Below the pieces are notes generated by a model, which saw only the letters and a program-made list of their open reading frames with translations, searched no databases and was not told the origin of the DNA. DNA of 64,000 bases from CAYNEI01 sp964396185. GTDB lineage: Archaea > Thermoplasmatota > SW-10-69-26. This document shows, piece by piece, positions 27,944-36,937 of the stretch; within the stretch, counting starts at the first letter, position 1; the number at the start of each line of letters is the position of its first letter. The stretch covers positions 16,613 to 80,612 of the forward strand of contig CAYNEI010000009.1 of NCBI GenBank assembly GCA_964396185.1. The letters run 5' to 3'. A program made the position numbers and the translations under genes.

Positions 27944-28858
27944 ATGTCCAAGGACTATCAGGTCTTCGTGAACGGCGAGTTCGTACCCGAGAACGAGGCG
28001 CGCGTCAGCGTCTTCGACCACGGCTTCCTCTACGGGGATGGCGTGTTCGAAGGCATCCGCGCCTACGATGGCCGGGTCTTCCGGCTCAAGGAGCACATGG
28101 ATCGGCTCTACGATTCCGCCAAGGCCATCGACCTCCACCCCCCCTACGACCAGGAGGAGATGACGGACCTGATCCTCGAGGCGTGCAGGCTCAACGAGCT
28201 CCAGGACGCCTACATCCGCCCCATCTTCAGCCGCGGCATCGGTGATCTGGGCCTGGACCCGCGCAAGTGCAAGACGCCCACGACGATCATCATCGCACGC
28301 GAGTTCCCCACCCTCTACGGAGCAGAGCTCTACGAGACCGGACTGACCGTGGCCACGGTCTCCAACCGCCGCAACCCACCTGAGTGCCTCTCGCCCAACA
28401 TCAAGTCGCTCAACTACCTCAACAACATCCTTGGACGCATCGATGCCAACCAGCGGGGCGTGGACGAGGGCCTGATGCTCGACATCCGGGGCTTCGTGAG
28501 CGAGGCCACCGCGGACAACGTGTTCATCATCACGGATGGCGTGGTCAAGACGCCACCGTACCACAACAGCCTCAAGGGCATCACGCGCCGGACCGCCATG
28601 GATGTCGCCGAGCGCGAGGGCTTGGTCGTCGAAGAGACACCCATGACCCTCTTCGACATCTACAGCGCGGACGAGATGTTCATCACGGGCACGGCTGCAG
28701 AGATCGCACCCGTCGTCGAGGTCGACGAGCGCCAGATCGGGGATGGCACCCCGGGCCGCATCACCAAGCAACTCGTGGACGCCTTCAAGCGTTTCACGCG
28801 CTCGCCGCAGAACTCCACGGCCATTTACCCGGAGACCGAGGAGAAGGTCGAGGCGTAG
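27944..28858 (+). CDS. ilvE: Branched-chain amino acid aminotransferase
   Basis: The 304-residue protein is a class IV PLP-dependent aminotransferase that exchanges amino groups between Leu/Ile/Val and 2-oxoglutarate. FDHGFLYGDGVFEGIRAY, the PLP lysine in NIKSLNYLNN, EATADNVFIITDG and ADEMFITGTAAEIAPV are the family signatures. It is coupled to thrS with a six-base gap. Threonine and isoleucine metabolism are linked, but the operon may simply reflect compact gene packing. Confidence 0.94.
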   Translation: MSKDYQVFVNGEFVPENEARVSVFDHGFLYGDGVFEGIRAYDGRVFRLKEHMDRLYDSAKAIDLHPPYDQEEMTDLILEACRLNELQDAYIRPIFSRGIGDLGLDPRKCKTPTTIIIAREFPTLYGAELYETGLTVATVSNRRNPPECLSPNIKSLNYLNNILGRIDANQRGVDEGLMLDIRGFVSEATADNVFIITDGVVKTPPYHNSLKGITRRTAMDVAEREGLVVEETPMTLFDIYSADEMFITGTAAEIAPVVEVDERQIGDGTPGRITKQLVDAFKRFTRSPQNSTAIYPETEEKVEA

Positions 28859-28873
28859 CGGCTGGAGATCCTG

Positions 28874-30502
28874 CTAGGCATCCGTCTCGGGGTCGTGCTC
28901 GAAGGCTGGATGTTCGTAGCCGCCTTGGACGTCCTCGGCGAACGCCTGGGTGAACCCCTGCATGAACGCAGCGTTGGAGAGCCCTGCCGAGGCCGAGCCG
29001 ACCAACACCAAGATCGGCGCGAGCACGAGGCCTGGTTGCTCCTCTTGTAGGACCGTCAGGCTCTCGGCTGTGAGCACGAACTCGAGCTCTGCGGTCCGGA
29101 GAGCGTCGGTGACGTTGGCCAGCTCTGCCTCGTACTCGCTGGCCCGGGGATCGATCTCCTGGACAGCTTCGAGGCAGGCGGCGAGCTGGGGCCCATCCAT
29201 GGATCGGTGGTGCTTGGCATCCGCGAGCACCGGTAGGAAGCTCGTTGCGCTGATCCAGAACTCGTTGGACCGGGTCTCATCCCCGCTGCAGGCCACACTG
29301 GGCTCGGGGAGGTCCATGTCCACGCGCTGGTGGAGGCGGAAGGCGTCCAGGGTGGGTCCACCGGGGAGCGCCTTGTCCTCTCGGGCCAGCACCTGGGTGA
29401 CCGCTTCGAGCTGACCGGTACCAGTGCCATCGGGGAGCTCGGCGGTGAACCGGAACTCGTCACCGACAGCGAGATCAAGAGCCCAGAACCGCTCGGCGAG
29501 ATCGACGGCTGCAGGGTCCGGGAGCTGCTCGGCGGGATCCGGATCGAAGGTCTCCTCCGAGTACGGTTCATCGTGCTCGTACCACGGGTGCTCCTCGGTG
29601 CCCGGCACCGGCTCCCAGTCGGCATCAGCGCCGAACCGGTAGCGTGCCACCCCATCCAGCCACGCCGAAGCAGAAGCCCCGGCTCGCTCAACGACCCCGG
29701 TGGGGCCGATGAACAGCGAGGCATCAGACATGAGCTCCCACTCGGCGTCGAGCTCTGCTGCGGCGTCGATCTCCTGCTCAGGATCGTGGCCGAGCACCTC
29801 TCCCATGAAACTCGGTTCACCGTCGCTCTGGAAGGCGATCTTCACCTCGCTGGCGTCCTCCAGGGCTTGGATGCGCAACGTGTTCTCCACGGGGATGGCG
29901 AAGCGCTCGTGGAAGCGCTCGAGCATCGCCTCCCCCTCTTCGAACCCGCTCTCGGGCGCCACGGCGCCGACGTCGAGGTCGGCCAGGGTGAACTCGAACG
30001 AGCTCTCGATGTTCTGGGTCCAGCGGGCCAGCGCGCCGGGCGACATGGCCAGGGGCACCGGGAAGCCGCCGACGTCGGTCCATGGCGCCTGGATCTCGGT
30101 GCGCTCGGCCAGGGTCTCGGTGGCCAGGGTGAGCTTGAGCGTCGTGACCGGGTAGAGCCCCCGGATCTGGATGCGGTCCCCGTCTTCGACCATCGATTGG
30201 CCGGTGAACGCGTCCAGGGAGGTCGTCGCTGGGATGCCCTCGGCGTCGATGTGGTGGACCGTGACCGAGCTCGGGTCCACGGGCTCACCGTCGTGTGTGT
30301 AGGTGAACGTCGTCGCCAGGGCTTCCTGGATGTCCTGGGGCGTCTCGAAGTCGAGCTCCCCGTCCAGGTTGACGGCCATGGTGCGCGTCAACCGGTGAGC
30401 GGCATGCGCCTCGTCCTGATCCCCTTGCTCGACGATGCACCCTGCAAGCCCTGTGAGAACCAGGGCGATCCCCATGAGCAACGAAAGCCCCGCTCGCGGC
30501 AT
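28874..30502 (-). CDS. Large lipoprotein of unknown function
   Basis: The 542-residue protein starts with a signal peptide and lipobox (GIALVLTGLAGC). The exported part is acidic, rich in Trp and Glu, with a repeated beta-strand style and one CSGD/AACLE cysteine pair. Near the C terminus a hydrophobic segment (LVLAPILVLVGSASAGLSNA) could be a second membrane helix. I recognise no catalytic motif. ATG 30502 is set by a TATA box 28 bases upstream. Confidence 0.7.
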   Translation of the reverse strand: MPRAGLSLLMGIALVLTGLAGCIVEQGDQDEAHAAHRLTRTMAVNLDGELDFETPQDIQEALATTFTYTHDGEPVDPSSVTVHHIDAEGIPATTSLDAFTGQSMVEDGDRIQIRGLYPVTTLKLTLATETLAERTEIQAPWTDVGGFPVPLAMSPGALARWTQNIESSFEFTLADLDVGAVAPESGFEEGEAMLERFHERFAIPVENTLRIQALEDASEVKIAFQSDGEPSFMGEVLGHDPEQEIDAAAELDAEWELMSDASLFIGPTGVVERAGASASAWLDGVARYRFGADADWEPVPGTEEHPWYEHDEPYSEETFDPDPAEQLPDPAAVDLAERFWALDLAVGDEFRFTAELPDGTGTGQLEAVTQVLAREDKALPGGPTLDAFRLHQRVDMDLPEPSVACSGDETRSNEFWISATSFLPVLADAKHHRSMDGPQLAACLEAVQEIDPRASEYEAELANVTDALRTAELEFVLTAESLTVLQEEQPGLVLAPILVLVGSASAGLSNAAFMQGFTQAFAEDVQGGYEHPAFEHDPETDA

Positions 30503-30524
30503 GGCCCATGCACGCAAGTGGCAA

Positions 30525-30534
30525 GGTGATAACG
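30525..30534 (-). promoter_or_regulatory. TATA box of the 28874-30502 gene
   Basis: Minus-strand CGTTATCACC is centred 28 bases upstream of ATG 30502. Confidence 0.5.
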
Positions 30535-30605
30535 CTTGCGAGTTCGGGACAGGGTGGCGTGCCCGCATGCTGGCCCCCCATGGCCACTCCAACGTCGTGA
30601 CCAGA

Positions 30606-30615
30606 GCGTTTAAGA
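30606..30615 (+). promoter_or_regulatory. TATA box of the 30640 lipoprotein gene
   Basis: GCGTTTAAGA is centred 29 bases upstream of ATG 30640. Confidence 0.55.
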
Positions 30616-30639
30616 CCCCATCGAGCCACTCGCGATCTC

Positions 30640-31608
30640 ATGCGGGGAGCATGGCTGCTTGCCCTCCTGCTCACAACCCCGGTCTTGGCCGGTTGCCTAG
30701 GTGGAGGGGAGGGCGGAGATGAGGGCGACGAACTGCGTCGGCAACGCGCTGAGGTGACCAGCCAACTTGGAGGGATCGAGGGATCCGTCACGGACACCGC
30801 GATCCAGCCCATCGAGGGCATCAACGTGACCCTTCAGGAGACCGGCGACGTGGCGGGGACCGCCGTGGACGGGAGCTTCGCCTTCTCGAAGCTCACGCCC
30901 GGCAGCTACACCGTGGTCGTGCAGGGCGATGGGTTCGTGAGTCAGCAAGCCGAGGCGAGCGTGCAAGCCGGCGATGCAGCCGTCGTGGATTTCATCCTCG
31001 AGCCCCTGGCCAGCCAGGAGGCTTACACGCAACAGCTTGAGCTCGCAGGGTTCTTCGAGTGCGGTGCCGAGGTTGGCTGGAACATCAGCCAGCTCCCGGT
31101 GCTCGGCTACTTCTTCTATGGCCGCTCGGTCTGCTCGACCCCGAACGGCATCTTGGGCGGCAACGCCACGAACGACAGGTTCGCCCACTTCTTCAGCCTG
31201 GATGCCCCCATCGAGACCGTCGTCTACGAGATGGTCTGGGACCCGACCAACCGGATGAGCGAGTGGATGACCACGCGCATGGAGATCGAGGGCTTCGCCA
31301 ACGACGGCATCGGCACGATCTTCCGCACCCAGGGCCCCAGTCCCATCCACGTCCGCATGGACCGCCCCGTCTGGGAGGGGCTCCAGGAGAACTACACCGC
31401 CGAGTGCGAGGAGGGCGAGGACGCGTACTGCGGCTACAGCTTCTTCGACGGAGGCTGGGATCTCCAGACCCGCGTCTTCCCGGCCTGGCAGTGCGCCGAT
31501 GAGCGCGGCGGTGGCTGCGTGGTCGTGCAACAGGAGTTCACGCACTTCGTGAGCGCCTTCTACAACGCGCCAGCCCCGGACGGGTTCGCCGTGGCCAACG
31601 GCGGCTGA
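30640..31608 (+). CDS. Lipoprotein with carboxypeptidase-regulatory-like domain (paralogue A)
   Basis: The 322-residue protein has a lipobox (TPVLAGC), then a carboxypeptidase-regulatory-like beta-sandwich at about residues 48-125 (GGIEGSVTDTAIQPIEGINV, GSFAFSKLTPGSYTVVV). The C-terminal 190 residues form an unrecognised domain with six cysteines, probably disulfide-linked. The gene 190 bases downstream (31798) encodes a paralogue with the same layout. Both share GGNATNDRF and EFTH-VSAFYN motifs. A surface-binding role is an inference. Confidence 0.75.
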   Translation: MRGAWLLALLLTTPVLAGCLGGGEGGDEGDELRRQRAEVTSQLGGIEGSVTDTAIQPIEGINVTLQETGDVAGTAVDGSFAFSKLTPGSYTVVVQGDGFVSQQAEASVQAGDAAVVDFILEPLASQEAYTQQLELAGFFECGAEVGWNISQLPVLGYFFYGRSVCSTPNGILGGNATNDRFAHFFSLDAPIETVVYEMVWDPTNRMSEWMTTRMEIEGFANDGIGTIFRTQGPSPIHVRMDRPVWEGLQENYTAECEEGEDAYCGYSFFDGGWDLQTRVFPAWQCADERGGGCVVVQQEFTHFVSAFYNAPAPDGFAVANGG

Positions 31609-31617
31609 TCTGCGGGC

Positions 31618-31724
31618 TCACCACAACGCCACAACGGGCACAAGGACCCCGGACGGGCGGGAACCCTCCCCCTGTTCCCGGTCCCATCGTGAGCCGTTGT
31701 GCCCTTCGTGCCGTTGTCGTCGAC
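31618..31724. repeat. Interspersed inverted repeat, CACAACGG family (copy 3)
   Basis: The left arm 31618-31646 (TCACCACAACGCCACAACGG and on) pairs with the right arm 31690-31724 (GAGCCGTTGTGCCCTTCGTG and on). It separates the two paralogous lipoprotein genes. Confidence 0.75.
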
Positions 31725-31797
31725 CCCATGAAGGCTGGCCAACCGATCAAGAAGCTGCCCGCAAAGGTTTTGAACCCCCACGAGAGCTGAGGGACTG

Positions 31798-32772
31798 ATG
31801 CGTCCTTGGGTCCTAGCCATCGTGCTCCTGCTCCCGGCCTTCGTCGGTTGCCTTGGAGGGGACGAAGACTCGAACGAGGACGTGGTCCGACAGCGAGCCG
31901 AGGTCACCGGGGAGCTCGGAGGCATCGAAGGCGTGGTCACCGACCCCGCCATCCAACCGATCGAGGGCGCCACGGTGCTCCTGGTCGAGACGAACGAAAC
32001 GGTCGAGACCGCCCAGGATGGCAGCTATGCGTTCTCACGCGTCGAGCCTGGCACGTACACGATCCAGGTGCGCGCCGAAGGGTTCGTCCCTGACGAGCAG
32101 ACCGTCCAGGTCCGCACCGGGCGCGCAGCCGTGGTGGACTTCATCATCAGCCACGGAGCCATCCAGGAAGCCTACACCCAAGAGCTCGAGATGGCCGGCT
32201 TCGTCGAGTGCGGGATCGGCTGGCGCCAGGACCTCGCCGACATGCCCACCGTGCTGCTCGAAGACAGCGCGTTCGCAGCCTGCGCGGTCCCGAACCTCCA
32301 GCTCGGCGGGAACGCCACCAACGACCGGTTCCTGCACACCTTCGAGCTCGAGGCCCCCATCGCCACCGTGGTCTACGAGCTGGATTGGCCCAGCGGTGGA
32401 CCGGCCGTGGCAGACCCGGCGCTGCGTACGATCATGGAGATCGACGGCTTCATCAACCAGAACGGATCGCGCCTCATGGACACTCGTGGTGGCAGCCCCA
32501 TCGTGGTCCGCATGGACGAACCTGTCTGGGAGCAGATGGACCAGAATTTCACCGACCGCTGCGAGGGTCTCAACGGTTCCGAGGCCAACGACGCGTGGTG
32601 CGGGTTCAACTTCTGGGACAACGGCTGGCCCCTCGTGCTTCGCGTGTTCGCCACCGGTGATTGCGCGGACACGCCCGTTGCGGCCTGCTTGGTTTTCCAG
32701 CAGGAGTTCACCCACTACGTGAGCGCTTTCTACAACGAGCCAGCGCCCAGCGGGTACCAGATCACAGGCTGA
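31798..32772 (+). CDS. Lipoprotein with carboxypeptidase-regulatory-like domain (paralogue B)
   Basis: The 324-residue protein repeats the layout of its upstream neighbour: lipobox (LPAFVGC), QRAEVTGELGGIEGVVTDPA, a carboxypeptidase-regulatory-like domain ending near residue 120, then the cysteine-containing domain (GGNATNDRFLHTFELEAPIA, EFTHYVSAFYNEPAPSG). By eye roughly half the residues match. A weak TATA (AGGTTTTGA at 31765-31773) lies 29 bases upstream. A tandem duplication with divergence is the simplest history. Confidence 0.75.
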   Translation: MRPWVLAIVLLLPAFVGCLGGDEDSNEDVVRQRAEVTGELGGIEGVVTDPAIQPIEGATVLLVETNETVETAQDGSYAFSRVEPGTYTIQVRAEGFVPDEQTVQVRTGRAAVVDFIISHGAIQEAYTQELEMAGFVECGIGWRQDLADMPTVLLEDSAFAACAVPNLQLGGNATNDRFLHTFELEAPIATVVYELDWPSGGPAVADPALRTIMEIDGFINQNGSRLMDTRGGSPIVVRMDEPVWEQMDQNFTDRCEGLNGSEANDAWCGFNFWDNGWPLVLRVFATGDCADTPVAACLVFQQEFTHYVSAFYNEPAPSGYQITG

Positions 32773-32797
32773 GCTCCGCTCACAGGGTGAGCTTGCA

Positions 32798-33847
32798 TCA
32801 AAGCGTGACCTCGAGGACCTGGTGGGCGACACCCTCGACCAACACCTGGCCCGGTCCGCCAGCCAGCGCTCTGTACGTCCAGGTCCCCACGGGCTCGTCC
32901 ACGTGCAGCGGTTGCAGCGAGCCGGTCTGGCCGGGAAGCACGGTGAGTTGGTGCTCGGTGCCTGAGGGCTCGGTCACGAGCAGATCGTAGGCCCCTGGCG
33001 GGGTCATGCCCCCGGGCTGCTCGATCGGAGCGACGAGCAAGGCCCCCGTCACCTTCTCGTAGCCGTCTGGGATCTCGAAGGTGCCCTCCGGGCCGCCGGG
33101 CTGGAGCTCGCAACCTTGGACACCGGCTGGACCGAGCTGGCCGTGGCACAGGAGCAGATCCTGCTCGTACGGGACCTCGACCGGGCCTTCGTACCCGAAG
33201 CCATGGTCGACGAGCTCCAGGCTGTAGCTGGCGTCAGGATCCGGCTGGAAGGAGACGATGTTGCCGACCTCAGCGTCGTAGGCGAGCGTACCCACGATGT
33301 CGCCGGTGTCGCTGGGCCGGGTGAGCGAGATCTCGGCGACGGTGTCCGTGGTGCCCTCGACCTCGAGGGTCATGGGCGCACTCCCCCAGTACGTACCCTC
33401 CCATGACTTACCCTCTTCGAGCGGGAAGTCCAGGAGCTGGAAGGGCTCGTCGTGGGCATCGTAGACCAGATCCTCTCGTGCGACCTTGCCGATGCCGGGC
33501 GCGTGGAAGATGACGCCGTGGACGTCCTCTTGGCCCGCTGGGATCCCCACGAGGTAGTGGTCGTCGGTGTCGCCAGCGACCACGAGGGTGAACGTGCCCT
33601 CGGAGGCATACTCCGTGGCCTGCATCTCGTAGGTCCACCACTCACCCAGGGCCCAAGCCGGTGTCTCGGCCAAGCTCGTGTTCTCCCGGGCAAGGGGCAG
33701 ATCGCTCTGAGACCCGAGGCGGGTGCCTTCGGGGCTGGGCCCCTCGTCTGCGTCATCCCGGATGGCGGGGTCTTCGTCGCTGGTGCCCAGACAGCCTGCG
33801 GTCAACATGCAGGCAGCCAGCAGCAGCCCAGTGGCCCTCCCAAGCAT
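32798..33847 (-). CDS. Lipoprotein of unknown function
   Basis: The 349-residue protein has a lipobox (ACMLTAGC) and an acidic linker. The long beta-rich part begins at PAWALGEWWTYEMQATEY, a pattern seen in archaeal lipoproteins of unknown role that open with W-x-V-G-D-x-W-like motifs. One cysteine pair (CHGQLGPAGVQGC) is present. A second domain follows from residue 265. It shares a symmetric promoter with the divergent DUF72 gene. Confidence 0.7.
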   Translation of the reverse strand: MLGRATGLLLAACMLTAGCLGTSDEDPAIRDDADEGPSPEGTRLGSQSDLPLARENTSLAETPAWALGEWWTYEMQATEYASEGTFTLVVAGDTDDHYLVGIPAGQEDVHGVIFHAPGIGKVAREDLVYDAHDEPFQLLDFPLEEGKSWEGTYWGSAPMTLEVEGTTDTVAEISLTRPSDTGDIVGTLAYDAEVGNIVSFQPDPDASYSLELVDHGFGYEGPVEVPYEQDLLLCHGQLGPAGVQGCELQPGGPEGTFEIPDGYEKVTGALLVAPIEQPGGMTPPGAYDLLVTEPSGTEHQLTVLPGQTGSLQPLHVDEPVGTWTYRALAGGPGQVLVEGVAHQVLEVTL

Positions 33848-33869
33848 GTTCCCAGCAAGCTCGCGGGAG

Positions 33870-33878
33870 CCAAAAGGT
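33870..33878. promoter_or_regulatory. Shared bidirectional promoter element
   Basis: CCAAAAGGT is centred 27 bases from both the minus-strand start (33847) and the plus-strand start (33901), in a 53-base divergent gap with no other AT-rich site. Confidence 0.5.
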
Positions 33879-33900
33879 TGTGCCCTGTGAACGTGCTTAG

Positions 33901-34704
33901 GTGGCCGTGGAGCTCCTGGTGGGCACGTGCGGTTGGTCGTACAACGATTGGCTGGGCCCCTTCTACCCGAAGGGCACGCCGGCCGGGGAGATGCTGAAGC
34001 GCTACGCCGAGGTCTTCGACACCGTCGAGGTCAACAGCACCTTCTACGCCGTGCCCCCACGCCAGCGAGTCGCCGCGTGGGCGGGGAGCGTGCCTGACGG
34101 CTTCACCTTCAGCGTGAAAGCCCCGCAAGGGCTGACCCACGAGGCCCGGCTGACGCTCTCAGCCGGCCGCGAGGTCCTGGATGCCTTCCTGGCCGCCATC
34201 GAGCCCCTTGGTGACAAGCTGGGCTGCGTGCTCCTCCAGCTCCCGCCAGGCTTAGACCGCGCCGAAGGCCTGGACAGGCTCGACCGGTTGCTCTCCGAGG
34301 AGCCATTCTGGACCCAGGTGGCCGTGGAAGCCCGCCACCCGTCCTGGGACCATGCCGAGGTCCTCGAGACCCTGCGCGCTCACCAAGCCGGCTGGGTGTG
34401 GAGCGAGAACATGCATTGGACGAGCCAACCCGAGCTCACCGCGGGCCACGCTTACCTGCGCTTGATCGGGGATCGGGAGCTGGAAACATTCGATCGGCTC
34501 CAGCGGGACCCCGCGCCAGCGGCTGGGGCGTGGTGGGAGCGCTTGCACGCCCGGGAGGGTGAGCTGGAGACGGCCCGGGTCTACGCGAACAACCACTTCG
34601 CCGGCTTCGGGCCTGGCACGGCTAACGCGTTCCTGGAGGCTGCCGGCCAGTCTCCGCGCGCGTGGCGCGGCGGCACGCAGGCCCGCCTGGGCGAGTTCGA
34701 GTAG
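33901..34704 (+). CDS. DUF72 family protein (TIM-barrel)
   Basis: The 267-residue protein has the DUF72 signatures GTCGWSYNDWLGPFYPKG, FDTVEVNSTFYAVPP, FTFSVKAPQGLTHE, LLQLPPGL, VAVEARHPSW and the C-terminal YANNHFAGFGPGTA. The fold is a TIM barrel related to sugar isomerases and endonuclease IV. The molecular role is unproven. The start is GTG 33901 or GTG 33907; the promoter spacing favours 33901. Confidence 0.92.
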   Translation: MAVELLVGTCGWSYNDWLGPFYPKGTPAGEMLKRYAEVFDTVEVNSTFYAVPPRQRVAAWAGSVPDGFTFSVKAPQGLTHEARLTLSAGREVLDAFLAAIEPLGDKLGCVLLQLPPGLDRAEGLDRLDRLLSEEPFWTQVAVEARHPSWDHAEVLETLRAHQAGWVWSENMHWTSQPELTAGHAYLRLIGDRELETFDRLQRDPAPAAGAWWERLHAREGELETARVYANNHFAGFGPGTANAFLEAAGQSPRAWRGGTQARLGEFE

Positions 34705-34734
34705 ATCGCAGGCGCCAGGGTTCGAAGAGCCGGC

Positions 34735-35235
34735 TCACGACATCGTGCAGACCTGGGGAGAGGTGGCCGTGATCGTGGCGTTGTACGCGATCGGGCCGCC
34801 GAGCAGGTGGATGACGTGAAGCTCGAAAGCTCCCGGCCCCAGCTCGCCCGAGACGTAGGTGCCTGTGCCGTTCGTGGCCAGCCAGGGCCCGGCCACGGTG
34901 TGGCCATCAGGAGTCCGGATCTCCAGGCGCATGCTGGCCTCCTCGCCCAGCACGGGCGCGGGCCCGGCCGCCCGCGTGATGGACGCGTAGTTGAACTCGA
35001 CGGTGAGCCAGGCGGGGCAGTGGTCGATGTGGAAGCCATGGCTCGCATGGCTCACAGGAGCAAGGCCCGCCTCGGGCACGGGGTCCCCGTCGTCGATGTC
35101 CCCGACGGCGACCACGAGCGTGCCGGCGAGCAGCTCGCCCTCGGCCTCGAGGACCTCGCGCTCCTCGTCGATCGAGGCGTGGACCACCGGCGTGAGGACC
35201 AGCAGAGCCACGAGCCCGATCCCTGGCCGCGTCAC
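34735..35235 (-). CDS. Small secreted protein downstream of the cohesin-like protein
   Basis: Starting at GTG 35235, whose GTGA overlaps the upstream stop, the 166-residue protein opens with a clean signal peptide (TRPGIGLVALLVLTPVVHAS). The mature part is a probable beta-sandwich ending in a cysteine (ATSPQVCTMS), with a second cysteine in FHIDHCPAWL. The longer reading from 35253 would put seven extra residues before the signal peptide. Translational coupling suggests it works with the cohesin-like protein. The family is unknown. Confidence 0.65.
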   Translation of the reverse strand: MTRPGIGLVALLVLTPVVHASIDEEREVLEAEGELLAGTLVVAVGDIDDGDPVPEAGLAPVSHASHGFHIDHCPAWLTVEFNYASITRAAGPAPVLGEEASMRLEIRTPDGHTVAGPWLATNGTGTYVSGELGPGAFELHVIHLLGGPIAYNATITATSPQVCTMS

Positions 35236-36830
35236 CTGTGCCGCCTCCGCCATGCCGTGGCCAGGCTCGCGGTGACCAGCGCGGCAGCCAGGCCAGGTGC
35301 CGGGATCGACCGATCCTCGCCGGACGATGGGTCGCCAAGCTCACCGTCGGTGCCGTTGGGTCCTTCCCCGCGGTGGATCTCGGCCACGGTGGCCGAGCCG
35401 TGGCGGAGCCTGTAGAGCTCGAGGATGTCCTCATCGGGCTCCTGGACCTCGACGTCGGTGAGCGTGAGCTCGGTCTGGCTCCCAGGCTCCCCGGTGGCCA
35501 CGATGGTCACGAGCGCGATCCTGGCAGAGCGGACCAGGGGCTCCTCGAAGGTGGCAGCCAGGGAAAGCCGCCCGGTCTCGCTGGCCGCCTCGACGGTCCC
35601 GTTCAGCCGGGGAGCGAGCTCGACGTCGGTGAGCCGGACCACGCCTGGGTCGTAGCGGACCGTGAGCCGGACGCGTTCCACCCCCTCCAGGCTCGGGCGG
35701 ACCAGGGTCAACCGGTAGGTGTGCTCCCGGTCGGGCTGGACGGCCCCGGTCTCGAGCTTGAGCACCACGCCGTACCCGAGAAGGGCCACCTCGGCTAGCC
35801 CGTCGCGGATCGTGCCTGCCGCGTCGTCGGCGCGCTCGCTCTGGCTGGCCTGGACGGCCTCGACGAGATCACCGTAGGCCTCGGTGACGTTGTCCAGGCT
35901 CCCCTCGCCCTGGAGCTGGATCCCAGGTCGGTCGGCAGCGTAGAGGCTCAGGGTGCCGTTGACCAGGGCCGAGGCCCGGCCCGGATCCTCGCGCAGCGCA
36001 CGGGCGCTGATCAGCGCGGCGTCCACGTTGCGGCTGGCCTGGACCTCCAAGGGCTCCACGTCGTGCTGGTACTCCAGCGCCGTAAGCGGTGCGAGCAGGC
36101 CAGCCAGGGCGTGGGTGCCGGGGGCTTGGCGTTCCACGTTCCGGATCGCCTTGTGGACCGTGGAGAGGTTGGTTTTGAACGCCTCGGCCATCCCCGTGGG
36201 TAGCGAGCGCTCGACGGTGGGTGCCAAGGTCTGGAGCCACGGGCGCGCGGCGTCCGCGCTCGTGCGCGCCGCCCCGTCGGCGCCCTCCAGGTGGAAGGCC
36301 AGACCCTGGACCACCAGCTCGCGGGCCCGGATGGCCACCAGGGCGGTCTTGTGCTCCTCGGCGGGCTCCACCGGGGCTCGGCCTTCGCTTGGTTCGAGGG
36401 TGGGCGTAGCTCGCGCCTCGCCGCTGATGCGCGACCACGGGAGCTCGAGCCAGGCTGCTGCCAGGGCCGTGTCGCCTGCCGTGGCCGCACGCGAGGAGGC
36501 ATCGAAGGTGAAGAGGGTGAGGGCCAGCTCTGCGCGGGAGAGCCGCTCGTCCAGGCTCGTGTGCTCCCGCTCCGAGACCGCCCGCCAGGCATCCTCGAGG
36601 CCTCCCTGGTGGGCCTCGGTGGTGGGGAAGACCTCCTGTTGCATGCGCTCGAGGGGGGCCTGGTCGGGCTCGATGCCCTGGCGGGCCTGGGCGACGAGGT
36701 CCTGGAAAGCCTCCACCGCGGTGGCTGGAGCCTCCATGGGGTCCGGATCTCCCTGGGCGATGGTCCCTGGCGCCCCGAGGATCAACAACCCTGCGAGCAG
36801 GGGCACGCAGGCACGCTGGATCAGATCCAC
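35232..36830 (-). CDS. Surface protein with cohesin-like domain and C-terminal anchor
   Basis: From GTG 36830 the 532-residue protein has a signal peptide (ACVPLLAGLLILGAPGTIAQ), then a long alpha-helical region (residues 30-360, rich in Ala, Glu and Arg). A beta-sandwich at about 370-460 follows (RVRLTVRYDPGVVRLTDVEL, ARIALVTIVATGEPGSQTEL, TLTDVEVQEP), whose spacing is that of cohesin-type domains. The end, PAPGLAAALVTASLATAWRR and so on, resembles an archaeosortase sorting signal. A dockerin-like protein at 43694 is a possible partner. Confidence 0.65.
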   Translation of the reverse strand: MDLIQRACVPLLAGLLILGAPGTIAQGDPDPMEAPATAVEAFQDLVAQARQGIEPDQAPLERMQQEVFPTTEAHQGGLEDAWRAVSEREHTSLDERLSRAELALTLFTFDASSRAATAGDTALAAAWLELPWSRISGEARATPTLEPSEGRAPVEPAEEHKTALVAIRARELVVQGLAFHLEGADGAARTSADAARPWLQTLAPTVERSLPTGMAEAFKTNLSTVHKAIRNVERQAPGTHALAGLLAPLTALEYQHDVEPLEVQASRNVDAALISARALREDPGRASALVNGTLSLYAADRPGIQLQGEGSLDNVTEAYGDLVEAVQASQSERADDAAGTIRDGLAEVALLGYGVVLKLETGAVQPDREHTYRLTLVRPSLEGVERVRLTVRYDPGVVRLTDVELAPRLNGTVEAASETGRLSLAATFEEPLVRSARIALVTIVATGEPGSQTELTLTDVEVQEPDEDILELYRLRHGSATVAEIHRGEGPNGTDGELGDPSSGEDRSIPAPGLAAALVTASLATAWRRRHR

Positions 36831-36894
36831 GTCGGCCACAAGGGGTCCAGGCTCATGAAGGTCTCGTGCGTCACGGAAGAGAAGAAGAGAGGAC

Positions 36895-36914
36895 GGGGGG
36901 CCCGCGGGCCCCCC
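36895..36914 (-). terminator. Perfect 20-bp palindrome after the subtilase gene
   Basis: GGGGGGCCCGCGGGCCCCCC lies 24 bases beyond the subtilase stop and is followed on the minus strand by a pyrimidine tract (CCTCTCTTCTTCTCTTCC), a good terminator arrangement. Confidence 0.6.
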
Positions 36915-36937
36915 GGAAGCTTCGGGGTCCACCCGCA

